64,000 nucleotides of DNA from RH-AL1 sp964235705 (GTDB taxonomy: Bacteria; Pseudomonadota; Alphaproteobacteria; Rhizobiales; Beijerinckiaceae): positions 1-64,000 of the forward strand of contig CAXSDP010000012.1 of NCBI GenBank assembly GCA_964235705.1, in the 5' to 3' direction. Every line of letters begins with the position of its first letter. The stretch's first letter is position 1. Below, piece after piece: positions 46,607 to 56,372 of the stretch. Under the pieces are notes generated by a model that saw only the letters and a program-made list of their open reading frames with translations, had not been told where the DNA came from and searched no databases. The position numbers and the translations under genes are program-made.

Positions 46607-47889
46607 TCATACAAGCGTGCTGGCTTCGCGATGGCCGGATTGCTTGTCATGGTCCGAAAGCCCACCGGTCCCGCTCAACGTATCCCCGGCGTCTTCCGTC
46701 CGGTCCACACCATCGATCATGTCGGAGAACGCCGTCAGCAACGTCGCGACGTAGGTGTGAACCGCGGCCTCCGAGAGGATATCGCGGGCGAACAGCGTTC
46801 CGGCCGACGCGACGTGTTCGAAGTAGCCGGGATGGGCACGTTCGTGATCGATGGCCCGCACCACGTCCTGGTGCTCGAAGACGGGGATGTAATGGTAGCC
46901 GGCGATGAGGGCTGGCGAGTAGAACAGCGAATATTGCTGGACGTACTTCAGGAGCGCACAATTGCTGGCCAGCGCGATCGCCATCCGGGAACAGGTGGCG
47001 CCGTTCCCATCAACCGAGATCACGAACTTCGCATCGAACGTTTCGTCCCAGCTCACGCGGCCTTGACCGAACCCCATCGCCCGCAGCCTGTCCTCCACCT
47101 CGGGAGTCTCGCATTGCACGATGCCCGGCAGCCGGAAATCGACCAGGGGATGATCCTTGAAGTACAGGGCCGCGCGGAGACGAGGGAAGCGGGCGCCCTC
47201 GACATCGTCCAAGCTGAGCTGGCCGCCACCGGTCGTCGATCCGGCGAAGGTTGCCCTGCAGGCCTTGGAATGGAATGGCTTGGCGTCATGGGGCGCCGAC
47301 CGGAGATAGTCGAGCATGTGCAACTCGAAATCCGGTAGGAGGATGTTCGCGCCGTTCACCTCCTTCTGGAACGAGAAGACGGGATACTCGACCTGATCGC
47401 CCGCTTCGTCGTCGACGTCCACCGCGATCGTGACGGGGCGCGCCGTCGGAGCGGTCCGGAGCGCACCCGTGATCATGTGATAGTACTTGTCCACCCTCTC
47501 CGCGTAGACGGGGATCTCGTCCGCTTTCGAACGAACCGATACGTGTCCTCCATGGATGTCGAAGACGTAGATCGACGGGGAGATGGATCCGAGAGCGGTG
47601 ACGTAATCCTCGTAACGCGCCTTCTCCACCCTTCGACGACGCCAAGGCGAGAGCTGGACGTCGGTCAAGAGGGTCGCCAAGTCCTTCAACGCGACACCTT
47701 CCACGCGCCCGGCTCCGCGCCGGCCGCATGCCGTTTCCCCGCCCAGTCGCCGAAGCGAGCGTTGAAGCGCTCGTCTTGACCGCCGTGGCGCGAGGGACGA
47801 GCGGATACGTCCTCCTCCCCGATCGCGACCCATGTTCCGAAGGCAGCCTCGATCCCGGCGCAACCGAAGCCGAGCCGGTCACCAATCAT
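46607..47889 (-). CDS. GT90/CAP10-family glycosyltransferase, with apparent N-terminal frameshift
   Basis: The body, from about 47690 down to 46607 (about 360 aa), matches the GT90/CAP10 family: HSKACRATFAGSTTGGG, LYFKDHPLVDF, SVDGNGATCSRMAIALASN and the SPALIAGYHYIPV end. These enzymes transfer xylose, glucose or related sugars. The natural start seems to be ATG 47889, which overlaps the upstream gene's stop by 11 nt (MIGDRLGFGCAGIEAAFG), but that frame stops at 47686. The body is in another frame, and its own 5' extension is Arg-rich and non-coding in look. One extra G after AAG near 47697 would join them (...GAWK-G-VALKDLATLL). It may be a sequencing error or a broken gene; GTG 47704 is a possible internal start. 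Confidence 0.72.
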
Positions 47890-49951
47890 GCGCGGCCCTT
47901 ACCTCGGCCAGCCGCGCCGCGTATCGGCGGCCGATCGCCTCGAGGCTGAAATCGCGACCGATCGCGGCGGCGGCGGCGGCACCTTTGGCCTTCGCTTCCG
48001 CCGGGTTCGCCACCATGTGCCTCATGGTCTTGGCCGCGACGTCGAGGTCGGGGTCGGCCCAATAGCTATCGCGCTCGCAGAATATGTACTCGTCCGGGCG
48101 CACGCTGGTGAGTGTGTAGTCGATCAGATAGGCCGTCTCCGGTCTGCAGAAATCCATGTTGCCGGAGTAGCCGGTGGCGATGACCGGCATGGCGAGCTGC
48201 ATCGCCTCGATCATGCCGAAGCCCCAGCCTTCCGAGCGATGGAGCGACACGTAGCAGTCGCAGGATCGCTTCAAGGCGAGGAGGTCGCGGTACGCCAGCG
48301 TCTTGTTCATGACCACGATGCGAGGGTCGGTGCCCGTCAGGGCATCAATGCGCTTCCAAACCCGGAGTTGGTAGGGGTCCCCGACGCGGTGCCGGTTCTG
48401 GGTCTTGATGACCAGCCGGACAGGTTCCGTGCCGAGCGGAAAGGCTCGGCGAAACGCTTGGATCACGCCCAGCGGGTTCTTGCGCTCGATGAAGGAGAAC
48501 GAGTCAAAGGTCGTGAGGAACACGAAAGGCCCCGTCTCCAGACCGATCAGGTCGCGCGACATGGGCGCGACATCGGGCAGGGCCTCCACCGCCATGCCGA
48601 CGTTGATGACCGGCTTGTCGGTGACGCCGGCGTAGATCTCGCGATTGTACTCGGACGAGACCCAGATCTCGTCGAGGAGTTCCAGCGCCAGCCGGTGGCA
48701 TTTGGGGATCTTGTTGAGCTCCCAGAAGAAGAAGCCGATGTTGTAGCTGTCCTCGAAGATCTCGCGCGCTTGGTAGGCGAAGGCGAGCGGCGCCGATTCG
48801 GCGTTGAGATGGATGAGGTTGATCGCCCGCCTGTTGCGATAGGCTTCGTAGTTCGTTGAAGAGGCGAACCCGACCGGGGCGGGGTTGTCCAGACCGAAGT
48901 CGATGACCGTCGGCCGCGTCCCCTCGCAACACGTCAGCACGTCGACCGACAGTCGCATGGCTTGCCCTAGGCCCGACGCCTTGTATGCCGGCCCGATCAC
49001 GGCCACGCCTTGCTCGATCGGCCCGATGGGTTGCGACGGGGGCTGGAAGCATTCGCCGGTATGGCCCGTCACGGGATCGCGCGTGGTGGCGGCGCTGGGC
49101 ATGTCCAACGTGAGGCTCAGGCCATGCTGCCGCAACAGCGCGTCCCCGGTTAGGCGAAACGCCCTGGACTGCTCGCCCGCCGCGCCCATGCCGATCTCGT
49201 CCCCCGCGAAGCAGAAGCGGGCGAGCGCCTCGTCCAGCACGCTCCGATGGTCGGGCGTCTCGCGCAGGACGCGGCGCAGGAGTTCGCGCGGCAGGTATTT
49301 TAGGATGTGGGGATGGGTGAAACTGTAGACGACGAGGTAGACGATATACGCCACGCGATCCTTGACCTGGTGCAAATCAAGGACGTGAAGCTCGCTGTGG
49401 GCCGCGAAGTATCCCAGCATGAAGACGTTCATGGGGAATTCTTCGTTGACCCAGTCCGCCTCATCACGCAGCAGGGCGATCTGCTCCTTCGTCACGAGCC
49501 GATCGTCCAACTTGAAGCGCGGCGCGAAGTCGACGCACCACCAGTACACCGCCTCTCGCAATTGAACCGGGTTACGCAGGTCCATGGTCGGCGACAATTC
49601 GCGACCGACGAAATTGATCAAGGCCACCGACACGGCCGGCGAGGCGGCGGCCAATGGCGCCGGTTGGTTCAGGAACGCGACCTGGGTCCGGGACAGGGGT
49701 AGCGCGACGGCATTCTGGCGGTGCCGACCATAGTCGACGATGTACCACAGCAATACGCCGAGCCGCTCCTGGAGTGTGCCGGCCATCTCATCGATCTGAG
49801 CGTCCCGCACGAGCCTGAAGCTCTCAAACTGCACGTACTTGGTGATGAGTCCTTCGGCATCGCGCTCAGGGTCCGCCGTCTCGAACAGGACAGCCGAGTT
49901 CGTCGATCTATCGGGATGCCAGTGACGGTCGAGGACGAGGTCGTGGGTCAA
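47879..49951 (-). CDS. Large GT4-type glycosyltransferase with N-terminal extension
   Basis: A protein of about 690 aa. Residues about 330-690 form a GT-B glycosyltransferase of the GT4 group: LIHLNAESAPLAF, IGFFFWELNKIP, DEIWVSSEYNREI, then SLHRSEGWGFGMIEAM with the EGWGFG nucleotide-sugar Glu motif. The N-terminal 330 residues are helical and of unknown type. TTG 49951 is chosen for GGGGAG upstream and for a TTGA overlap with a preceding frame; GTG 49999 would add 16 residues. The next gene (GT90) starts inside its last codons. Confidence 0.8.
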   Translation of the reverse strand: MTHDLVLDRHWHPDRSTNSAVLFETADPERDAEGLITKYVQFESFRLVRDAQIDEMAGTLQERLGVLLWYIVDYGRHRQNAVALPLSRTQVAFLNQPAPLAAASPAVSVALINFVGRELSPTMDLRNPVQLREAVYWWCVDFAPRFKLDDRLVTKEQIALLRDEADWVNEEFPMNVFMLGYFAAHSELHVLDLHQVKDRVAYIVYLVVYSFTHPHILKYLPRELLRRVLRETPDHRSVLDEALARFCFAGDEIGMGAAGEQSRAFRLTGDALLRQHGLSLTLDMPSAATTRDPVTGHTGECFQPPSQPIGPIEQGVAVIGPAYKASGLGQAMRLSVDVLTCCEGTRPTVIDFGLDNPAPVGFASSTNYEAYRNRRAINLIHLNAESAPLAFAYQAREIFEDSYNIGFFFWELNKIPKCHRLALELLDEIWVSSEYNREIYAGVTDKPVINVGMAVEALPDVAPMSRDLIGLETGPFVFLTTFDSFSFIERKNPLGVIQAFRRAFPLGTEPVRLVIKTQNRHRVGDPYQLRVWKRIDALTGTDPRIVVMNKTLAYRDLLALKRSCDCYVSLHRSEGWGFGMIEAMQLAMPVIATGYSGNMDFCRPETAYLIDYTLTSVRPDEYIFCERDSYWADPDLDVAAKTMRHMVANPAEAKAKGAAAAAAIGRDFSLEAIGRRYAARLAEVRAAHDW

Positions 49952-50113
49952 GCCAGCTCCCCGGAACGCGCTGAGACGGACTCGAGCACCGCGTCGCACC
50001 CCTTCCCTTCGGATATCCGAGGCCGGCCATCGATGAACGCGGACTCCCGACGATCCCTGCGGCTCGCACGCATGGATGCCGATCCGGCTCGATGGGCTTT
50101 CGCGTGCGAACGC
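49948..50113 (-). other. Coding-like tail between two glycan genes, frame-shifted
   Basis: The minus frame ending at 49948 reads RRESAFIDGRPRISEGKGCD and AVLESVSARSGELA, then a TGA that overlaps the TTG of the large glycosyltransferase. It looks like the natural C-terminus of the upstream 150-aa protein, which stops early at 50114 in another frame. A one-base change near 50120 would join them. This is inference from codon look and overlap only. Confidence 0.3.
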
Positions 50114-50566
50114 TCACGCCACGGCGACGAGGGCATGCGCCGCCTCCTGGACCTCGAAGGCGAGGTTCCGCATCAGGCTGACGTATCCTTCAGGCATGGG
50201 GGAGGACAGCATCATCGTTTCCGCGTCCAGGTCGATCACACCCCCATGCAGCAACACGCGGCATTCCGAGAAGCGGACGTGGACCGGCGCGATGGTTTTG
50301 ATACCATCGGGGAAAGGCATGAAGAACCCATGCCGTCCTTGTCCGATCCCACTTTCCACGAGGTCGGGGCGAAAGCCATCGGCGACGATGTGGGCTAGTC
50401 GCCGACCCGTCGCGTCGACCATCTCGACCCTCACGACGCGGTCCAGCGCGTCGGCGTCGGCGGCCCACCCGTGGACGCCGGCTTCGTCATACCGATCAAC
50501 GTGGCCGATCCAGCGAGGGCGCGCTTGATCGGTGTCTCGTCGGTCTTGGGTGGATCCTTGATGCAT
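50114..50566 (-). CDS. Small beta-rich domain protein in glycan cluster
   Basis: A 150-aa protein. The core IGHVDRYDEAGVHGWAADAD ... RPDLVESGIGQGRHGFFMPF is the 'G-x-VD...V.GWA.D' domain seen in or next to many surface-polysaccharide glycosyltransferases. It is presumably a small beta-sandwich. ATG 50566 is chosen because GGAGGG lies 8 nt upstream; the frame is open to 50647. The protein may be truncated at its C-terminus by a frameshift (see the adjacent entry). Confidence 0.7.
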   Translation of the reverse strand: MHQGSTQDRRDTDQARPRWIGHVDRYDEAGVHGWAADADALDRVVRVEMVDATGRRLAHIVADGFRPDLVESGIGQGRHGFFMPFPDGIKTIAPVHVRFSECRVLLHGGVIDLDAETMMLSSPMPEGYVSLMRNLAFEVQEAAHALVAVA

Positions 50567-50692
50567 GACAGATCCCTCCGAAAAAGTGTCCGTACCTTCG
50601 CCCGCCGCGCTCGTCCCACCATTCATCGTGCGAGGACCATCGACCATGGCCCGACTTCCGAGCCCAAGCGGTTGGCGCGATGCCGTTCATGC

Positions 50693-52045
50693 TCAAGCGC
50701 GACGGGACACCACGTTGAACCACGAGCGCGCGCTCGCGTGCGATGGCGCCAGGTCGTCCTGCGCTTGGGACCTGCCAGGCGCGATGGCGCGAAGCCGTTC
50801 CGCGATGGCGGGTTGAAGGCGACTGAAGGACATGCGGTCATGAACCATCATGCGCGCCGCGTTCGATAAACGGTTGTAGGCGTCCTCCGTCAAGGCGTTC
50901 GCCTCCGTGAGCGCGGCGGTGACTTGACGCGCGTCGCAGATGTCCACGTTGTACGGCTTCCCGGCGACGCACCCCGCGAGGTGGGGATTCTCGTTCAGGA
51001 CGCTGTTCGTCCCGATGATGACCGCGTCCGAAGGGTCGATGTAGTCGAGCATCGCGGTCGTGCGCGTCGTCACGGGCACGACGCCGCGCGCCATCGCCTC
51101 CAGCAAGGGCAGGTTCTGACCTTCGGCGATCGACGTGCAGAGATAGAAATCCGCGAGGTCGTAGAGCGCGCTCATCTCCTCGTCCGTCAGGAATTGATTG
51201 AAGACGATGATGTTGTCGTTCGCGAAGGAGGAGCCGGACGCCAGCTTGTTCACCATCACGTCGAGGACGACGAGATCGAGCGTGAAGCGCTCCGGCGACG
51301 TCAGGGCTTTGATGATCAGGATCGCGTCGCGGTTGTGCTGCTGGAAAGCATCAAAGCCGCGAACCATCGCATCGAGGTTCTTCCTGAAATCCTCGGGGTT
51401 GAAGATGGCGAGGTAAACCTTGCGGCCCTTCAACGATTGATCGGGACCAACGGCGGCGGCGAAGAGCGGCGTGTACTCGTCGCCGCGTCGACGGCCCCAA
51501 TGCCCGAGGAAATTGACGTGAAAACTCTTGGTGTCAATGTGGCCGAGCCGCCGAAGGGCTTCGTCCTTACCGAGCGTGTTGGCCTCGTAGACCTCGATCG
51601 GCGCGGGAATGCAATGGACGTTCGTCAGTCCGTGCTCCTCGAGCACGCGCTTGGTGAAGGTGCAGGGGACCCAAACCTCGTCGCAAAGGCTCAGCATCTG
51701 CTTCTGGTTCAGGAACGGGTGCTCGTCTTCACCGCATTTATCCTTGAGGACCGGAAATTCCCACGCGAAACAGACGATGTTGTATGCTTCCTTGAGGATC
51801 CTGATCTGCTCCGTCGAGCGAAAGATCATATGCACGTAACGCCCCCGATACTGCGGAAGCGTCGTATATGAACGCGGCGAACTATAGTACTCCGGCATCA
51901 TCACGAAATGCATGTCGATCGACATGTCCGCCATGCAGCGAACGAATTTCGCTTCGGCGAACCTGTAGGAATAATGGGGGGCCCCGAGGCTGTGTTTGTC
52001 GACCTGCTTGATGGCGCCAGAGTAGCAGATGGCATCCCTCATCAT
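50693..52045 (-). CDS. GT4-type glycosyltransferase
   Basis: A 450-aa GT-B enzyme. The middle shows NIVCFAWEFPVL and CDEVWVPCTFTKRVLEEHGL of the acceptor domain. The C-terminal domain has FYLCTSIAEGQNLPLLEAMA, with the EGQNLPLLEA variant of the sugar-nucleotide motif, and VPVTTRTTAMLDYI. The sugar donor is unknown. Two adjacent ATGs start it; the first overlaps the stop of the upstream DUF4214 gene by 4 nt. Confidence 0.88.
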   Translation of the reverse strand: MMRDAICYSGAIKQVDKHSLGAPHYSYRFAEAKFVRCMADMSIDMHFVMMPEYYSSPRSYTTLPQYRGRYVHMIFRSTEQIRILKEAYNIVCFAWEFPVLKDKCGEDEHPFLNQKQMLSLCDEVWVPCTFTKRVLEEHGLTNVHCIPAPIEVYEANTLGKDEALRRLGHIDTKSFHVNFLGHWGRRRGDEYTPLFAAAVGPDQSLKGRKVYLAIFNPEDFRKNLDAMVRGFDAFQQHNRDAILIIKALTSPERFTLDLVVLDVMVNKLASGSSFANDNIIVFNQFLTDEEMSALYDLADFYLCTSIAEGQNLPLLEAMARGVVPVTTRTTAMLDYIDPSDAVIIGTNSVLNENPHLAGCVAGKPYNVDICDARQVTAALTEANALTEDAYNRLSNAARMMVHDRMSFSRLQPAIAERLRAIAPGRSQAQDDLAPSHASARSWFNVVSRRA

Positions 52046-53307
52046 GCCGCATTCTCCAATGTGATGAAGCGCGCGTTGCGTAAGCTGATGGAGATCAGGC
52101 GCGGATCGGGTGTTCCATTGAAGCGGAGCGGACAGCTGGCGTCGCGGGCAATGAGCACCAGGTAGCCCATGCGGAACGACCCGCTGTCAGCCGTGATCGC
52201 CAGGGAAAGCTCGCCCCCGGCTTTCTCCTGGAGCCGGCAACGCAGCGCCTGACCCTCCGAGAACGCTAGAACGCCGGCCGGATCCGCGTAGCACGCGTCC
52301 ACCGAGATCTCGATCCTCTCAACCAACGACTCCGGCCTCGGATTGTACAGGACGCCGATCTGCATCATCCAGCGGAACTCGCCGGACGCGCCGAACTCGA
52401 TCTCCTGCCAACCGCTCGCGAAGAGGCGCGAGCGGCAGGGCACTAGGCACGTCCGCTCGTCGACCTGCGTGAAGTCGTCCCGCGCGACGCGCAGGTCCTG
52501 TCCCGACAGCACCGCCGGGTCAAGGAGCAGCGACGGTCGACCCGAGAGTTGGGAAAGCGCCCGGAAGAAAATCTCGCGTTGCGACAACCCATTCGCCACG
52601 TCGCGCGCGAGGGCCGCCGCAGCATTCGGCAGGATGGCGAGAGCGGGAAAGAAACGCAGTAACTTGACATCCAGCGGCGAGTCCTTCCGCAGGAAGGATC
52701 CGAGCAGGAGTTCGAACGCGAGCGTGCGCGCCGCCGTGTGATAGATGATCTTGCGAGCGAAGAGGCGTCCGGGCGCGTCGCTCAGGCGCCTACGGTGTCG
52801 GCCATATTCCTCGGACAGGAACAGGTTGTGCCGAACTTGGTCGTAGCTGATCGCGCCGGTCTGGATCTCGGACAGGAGATGGTTGAGGCCAGCGCCGTCG
52901 GCCGGCCTCTTCAGCACGTCGAGGTAGAAGGCTCCGATCACGTCTTCGGGCGTCATCCCAGCGGCAAGGGCGTCGCGGTAGGTGGCGACGTCCTGATCCC
53001 CCGTCTTGAGTTGGTGCGCCTTCACCGCACCACCCGCCTCCTGACCCTTGCCCAACATTTCGCCGGTTTCCCCGACGACCACGAAGCTGTTCGCGCGATC
53101 CCGGGTCGGTATGTCCGACAAAGGGAACTCGAACCAGCAGTTGGCGTGCTCTTCCTCGTCACCCCGGCAGGCATCGGCGGCGATGGCGGAAGAAAGGATG
53201 ACGTCATCGCAGATCAAGTGCACCGTCGCCGGGTAATGGTCGTCCTCCTTGATCTTCGCCCACCCCCGGCACGTGGCGACGTTGTTCACGGTGATGGCGC
53301 CGGTCAC
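52042..53307 (-). CDS. DUF4214-domain protein with C-terminal beta-module
   Basis: A 421-aa protein. The N-terminal 100 residues are beta-rich (ITVNNVATCRGWAKIKEDDH). A DUF4214 domain follows at about residues 125-175 (IGAFYLDVLKRPADGAGLNH ... HNLFLSEEY). The C-terminal 120 residues form a beta-module ending DPRLISISLRNARFITLE. DUF4214 occurs in secreted and polysaccharide-linked proteins. No catalytic site is visible. GTG 53307 overlaps the upstream glycosyltransferase stop (GTGA). A shared module links it to the proteins at 54564, 60415 and 62941. Confidence 0.78.
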   Translation of the reverse strand: MTGAITVNNVATCRGWAKIKEDDHYPATVHLICDDVILSSAIAADACRGDEEEHANCWFEFPLSDIPTRDRANSFVVVGETGEMLGKGQEAGGAVKAHQLKTGDQDVATYRDALAAGMTPEDVIGAFYLDVLKRPADGAGLNHLLSEIQTGAISYDQVRHNLFLSEEYGRHRRRLSDAPGRLFARKIIYHTAARTLAFELLLGSFLRKDSPLDVKLLRFFPALAILPNAAAALARDVANGLSQREIFFRALSQLSGRPSLLLDPAVLSGQDLRVARDDFTQVDERTCLVPCRSRLFASGWQEIEFGASGEFRWMMQIGVLYNPRPESLVERIEISVDACYADPAGVLAFSEGQALRCRLQEKAGGELSLAITADSGSFRMGYLVLIARDASCPLRFNGTPDPRLISISLRNARFITLENAA

Positions 53308-54458
53308 GATGCCAACTCCCTCTTCGACGTTCGGATGGCGATCTCGGCGAGCAGCTTGTCGTAGGACGTCTGCCAGGAGAATGTGCTCGCCTGGCGTTTG
53401 CAGCGTTCGCGGATGGCGAAGCCCTCGTGCTCGATCTTCATCAAGGCCTCGATGAACACGGCCCTGAAATCGCCTGGCCTGAACGGATCGAAGTAGAAGC
53501 AGGCGTCGCCTCCAACCTCCGGCATGCTCGACGAATAGGTCGTGACGCAAGGCACCCCGACCCCCATCGCCTCGACGATCGGCAGTCCGTATCCCTCGAA
53601 CAAAGAGGGATAGATCAAGAGGTGCGCGTTGCGCAGGAGGGCGTTCTTGCGCGCCTCGCTCACGAACCCTGGGAACACGATCGAGCCACGGGCGAGCCGC
53701 GACTGCAGCCCGTAATCAGCCACGAGGCTCTCGATCGAGGATCCCCATCCGTAGCGTCCGAGGAAGATGAACTGGAAGCGATCGGCGAAGGACGGGCTGT
53801 CGCGCAGGAGCTCCAAAACTTGGCCGACGTTCTTGCGGGGCTCGATGGTCCCGAGGATCACGATGTAGGGCCTATCGCTCCGCTCGTCCGGGGCCGCCTC
53901 CCCCAAGGAGGAGGCGGGCGGAGAGGCGGCATTATAGATCGTCACGACGCTCGTCGGGTCCTTCGGACTGAGGTAGCGTAGCACGTCGCTGCGCGTCGCG
54001 TCGGAAACGCATACGGTCAGATCGTTGGACGCGATGTCGGCAGCCATGCTGTTGGCGTGGAAGTCGATCGTGTCCTTGCCGTGGTACTGAGGCGTCAGCA
54101 GGGTGCTGAGATCATGGATGATCTGCACCTCGAAATCGAAGCCCCTCCGGCACGTCTTCCGGTTGGGGAAGATGGCGGCGTGCGGACCGGGAGCGGCGAA
54201 AGGCGCCGGGCGTCCGATACGCCGCGCGGTATGCCACTCGAGGAGGTCACCGTTGCGGGTCTTGAGCAAATCTGCGACGACTTCCCGGTCGACCATCGTT
54301 CGTCCGAAGAAGAAATGGTTACGGCTCGGGTCGGCTTCCAACATCTTCTCGGCGAAGGCCGAGGTGACATGCGAGATGCCGGTATACTCACGCTCCTTCA
54401 GGGTTCCGACTTCAAGGTAGTGGAAAATGGCCAGTCTCCATCGAGCTGTGATACGCAA
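53304..54458 (-). CDS. GT4-type glycosyltransferase
   Basis: A 384-aa GT-B enzyme. YIVILGTIEPRKNVGQVLEL is the typical GT4 linker/second domain start, and LLIYPSLFEGYGLPIVEAMG carries the EGYGLP retaining-GT motif. FCXXXX-like donor details are not resolvable. The start is unclear: TTG 54458 lacks a ribosome site, an in-frame stop lies just upstream, and GGAGA sits 6 nt before an in-frame ATT. The stop overlaps the next gene by 4 nt. Confidence 0.87.
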   Translation of the reverse strand: MRITARWRLAIFHYLEVGTLKEREYTGISHVTSAFAEKMLEADPSRNHFFFGRTMVDREVVADLLKTRNGDLLEWHTARRIGRPAPFAAPGPHAAIFPNRKTCRRGFDFEVQIIHDLSTLLTPQYHGKDTIDFHANSMAADIASNDLTVCVSDATRSDVLRYLSPKDPTSVVTIYNAASPPASSLGEAAPDERSDRPYIVILGTIEPRKNVGQVLELLRDSPSFADRFQFIFLGRYGWGSSIESLVADYGLQSRLARGSIVFPGFVSEARKNALLRNAHLLIYPSLFEGYGLPIVEAMGVGVPCVTTYSSSMPEVGGDACFYFDPFRPGDFRAVFIEALMKIEHEGFAIRERCKRQASTFSWQTSYDKLLAEIAIRTSKRELAS

Positions 54459-54563
54459 CAGACGTCAAGACGGCCACTGGCAACGTGTCGGCGTCGACCC
54501 GACGCCGAATAACATCATTGCCCGCCTACCGTCCTACCTCAGCAACGGTCGCACTGAGCATCG

Positions 54564-55952
54564 CTAGACCGGCGCGAGTTCCAATTTATTCAGGCTCAGG
54601 GCCATCTTCCTGGTGTCTTGACCGATCCCGAGCGCGGACGGACTGATGAAGTCGGGCGTGTAGATGTAGAACTCACAGTCCGCCGACTTGAGTTCGACGG
54701 TCACTTCGACCATCGCCGCCTCGACTGCACCGAACTCAACGACGCTTTGATGGACGACTTCGCCGTTGAGGCTGATGACGACCCGCTGGGTCCTATGCTT
54801 CTCGTGAAGGAGCGGCAGGAAGAAAAGCGTCGCCGCGACCTTCTTGTGGCTGTTGAAGTCGATCACGGAGAACCGCACGAAATGGTGGGCACCTTCCGAC
54901 CAGGTGAAGTCGTAGTCGAGCGGGTTCCATCCGAACACCGCGTAGTTCTTGAGGTCTTCCGGCTTGCAGATCTGCGAGGCATGGATCGGGAACATGGTTC
55001 CGGCGGCGTCGCGGTAACTGCCGCCCGCGGCCAGCACCCTATCGATCGCGAACTCGCGGAGCGTTGGATAGAAGGTCGTGGGAACCTGCGACGGATACTT
55101 CTCGCAGAGCTGGTGCACGGTCGCCAGCGGGCATTGATCCAAACCTTCCTCGAGGATCAAGTCACCGTATGCCATGAACTCGGCGTCGGCCCTCTGGTAG
55201 CCGAAACGGGTCAGCTCCACATCCCCCCTGCCGAGGAGGGCTTGCAGGACCTCTTCCTGCTGACCACGCCGCCTCATCTCGAACGTGATGTTGTGCTCGC
55301 CGGCGCGTGACAGGAAGGCCTCGACATTCATACCGGCCGCCAACAGGACGGCGGCGTGCCTGGCGTCCTCGATGACGTCGATGGCGAACAGGAGGACATA
55401 GTGCCCATCGTGGCGGAGGCACTCGGATATGCGAGGGAAACGGATGTTGGGGATGTGATTCCATGCCTCCTGGAAGCGCGTGTCCCAGGGACAAAGCTCG
55501 CTTCCAACAAGTGTTTGCGGAACAAGCGCCACCACACGATCGAACTCGAGGAACTGATCGAGGATCAGCGCGCCGGTCCCTCCCATGCTGAGACCGAGGG
55601 CAACGCTCTCGGTGATGTCGCAAGCCTTCTTGTATTGCTGAATGAACTCGATCAGGTCGTCCCAACCACGCTCGGCGTTGAACCACGCGTTGCGGCTGTC
55701 CTGGATGTAGATGACGTGATCATCGGTCTTGAGACGGTCGAGCGTTCCCTTCCACTCGCGAAGCATCGCGGTTTCCTGCGCCTCCCCCGCGACGTGGTCG
55801 AAACCGGAAACGGAGACGATGAGGCGGCGGCTCGATCCGAGTTGCACGGACACACGGTAGCTAGCGAATTCCAGCACCATCCTTCCGCTCTGAGCGGCCA
55901 GGAGGTCCGAAAACGAGTTGGATATTATAGTTTCATGTGTCACTTGCGACAT
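54564..55952 (-). CDS. Alpha/beta-hydrolase-like protein with C-terminal beta-module
   Basis: A protein of about 462 aa. The N-terminal 250 residues look like an alpha/beta hydrolase: a Gly-x-Ser-x-Gly nucleophile elbow in ALGLSMGGTGALILDQFLEF (Ser about residue 122), with VYIQDSRNAWFN-like strands before it. The last 120 residues are a beta-module with VVISLNGEVVHQSV and GQDTRKMALSLNKLEL. It could be an esterase or acyl transferase acting on the glycan. ATG 55952 is used; GTG 55961 is an alternative. It is the first gene of the minus-strand glycosyltransferase run. Confidence 0.7.
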   Translation of the reverse strand: MSQVTHETIISNSFSDLLAAQSGRMVLEFASYRVSVQLGSSRRLIVSVSGFDHVAGEAQETAMLREWKGTLDRLKTDDHVIYIQDSRNAWFNAERGWDDLIEFIQQYKKACDITESVALGLSMGGTGALILDQFLEFDRVVALVPQTLVGSELCPWDTRFQEAWNHIPNIRFPRISECLRHDGHYVLLFAIDVIEDARHAAVLLAAGMNVEAFLSRAGEHNITFEMRRRGQQEEVLQALLGRGDVELTRFGYQRADAEFMAYGDLILEEGLDQCPLATVHQLCEKYPSQVPTTFYPTLREFAIDRVLAAGGSYRDAAGTMFPIHASQICKPEDLKNYAVFGWNPLDYDFTWSEGAHHFVRFSVIDFNSHKKVAATLFFLPLLHEKHRTQRVVISLNGEVVHQSVVEFGAVEAAMVEVTVELKSADCEFYIYTPDFISPSALGIGQDTRKMALSLNKLELAPV

Positions 55953-56372
55953 CCCCGACACGAAGTATTTCTATAAGTCGTATATTTCACTGATTTGGTG
56001 ACAAATAAATAACCAAAGATAAAATATCGTCGATAAATCAGATCATTTCGTTGAAGGTGCGGACGGTATCAGCAATTATCGCATCATAAGTTTACTTTAA
56101 GACCGATGTCGTCTCGGTGAGCGGGGATCTACCGCCTCGTGACGGCTCCCGATCCGTGATCACTAACGTACTAGAGTTCACTATATCCGGTTCACGCGTT
56201 CACCACGTGTGTTGTGGTCCAGGGTGGGATTGGAACCCGATGAAGGCGCCGAATTCGATCGCCGCCTACCGCTCCCGCTAGCCCTCAAGTCGACGAGTGG
56301 TCCAACGGAGGATCGCCGGACCCGCGACCCATCGGGACAATCCGGCCGCGTGGCCAGCCGCCCGCCACCGTC
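55953..56372. other. A/T-rich intergenic region in the glycan locus
   Basis: About 420 nt without a gene, clearly richer in A/T than its surroundings, especially 55975-56100. It probably carries the promoter for the hydrolase-glycosyltransferase run. On the minus strand TTGTCA and nearby TATACG/TTATAG elements are present, but spacing is not ideal, so no exact promoter is called. Confidence 0.4.

Noticed and set aside
55953..56372. Island boundary or IS insertion at the A/T-rich gap
   Set aside because: Lower GC is plain, but no inverted ends, target duplication or transposase; promoter content explains it better.
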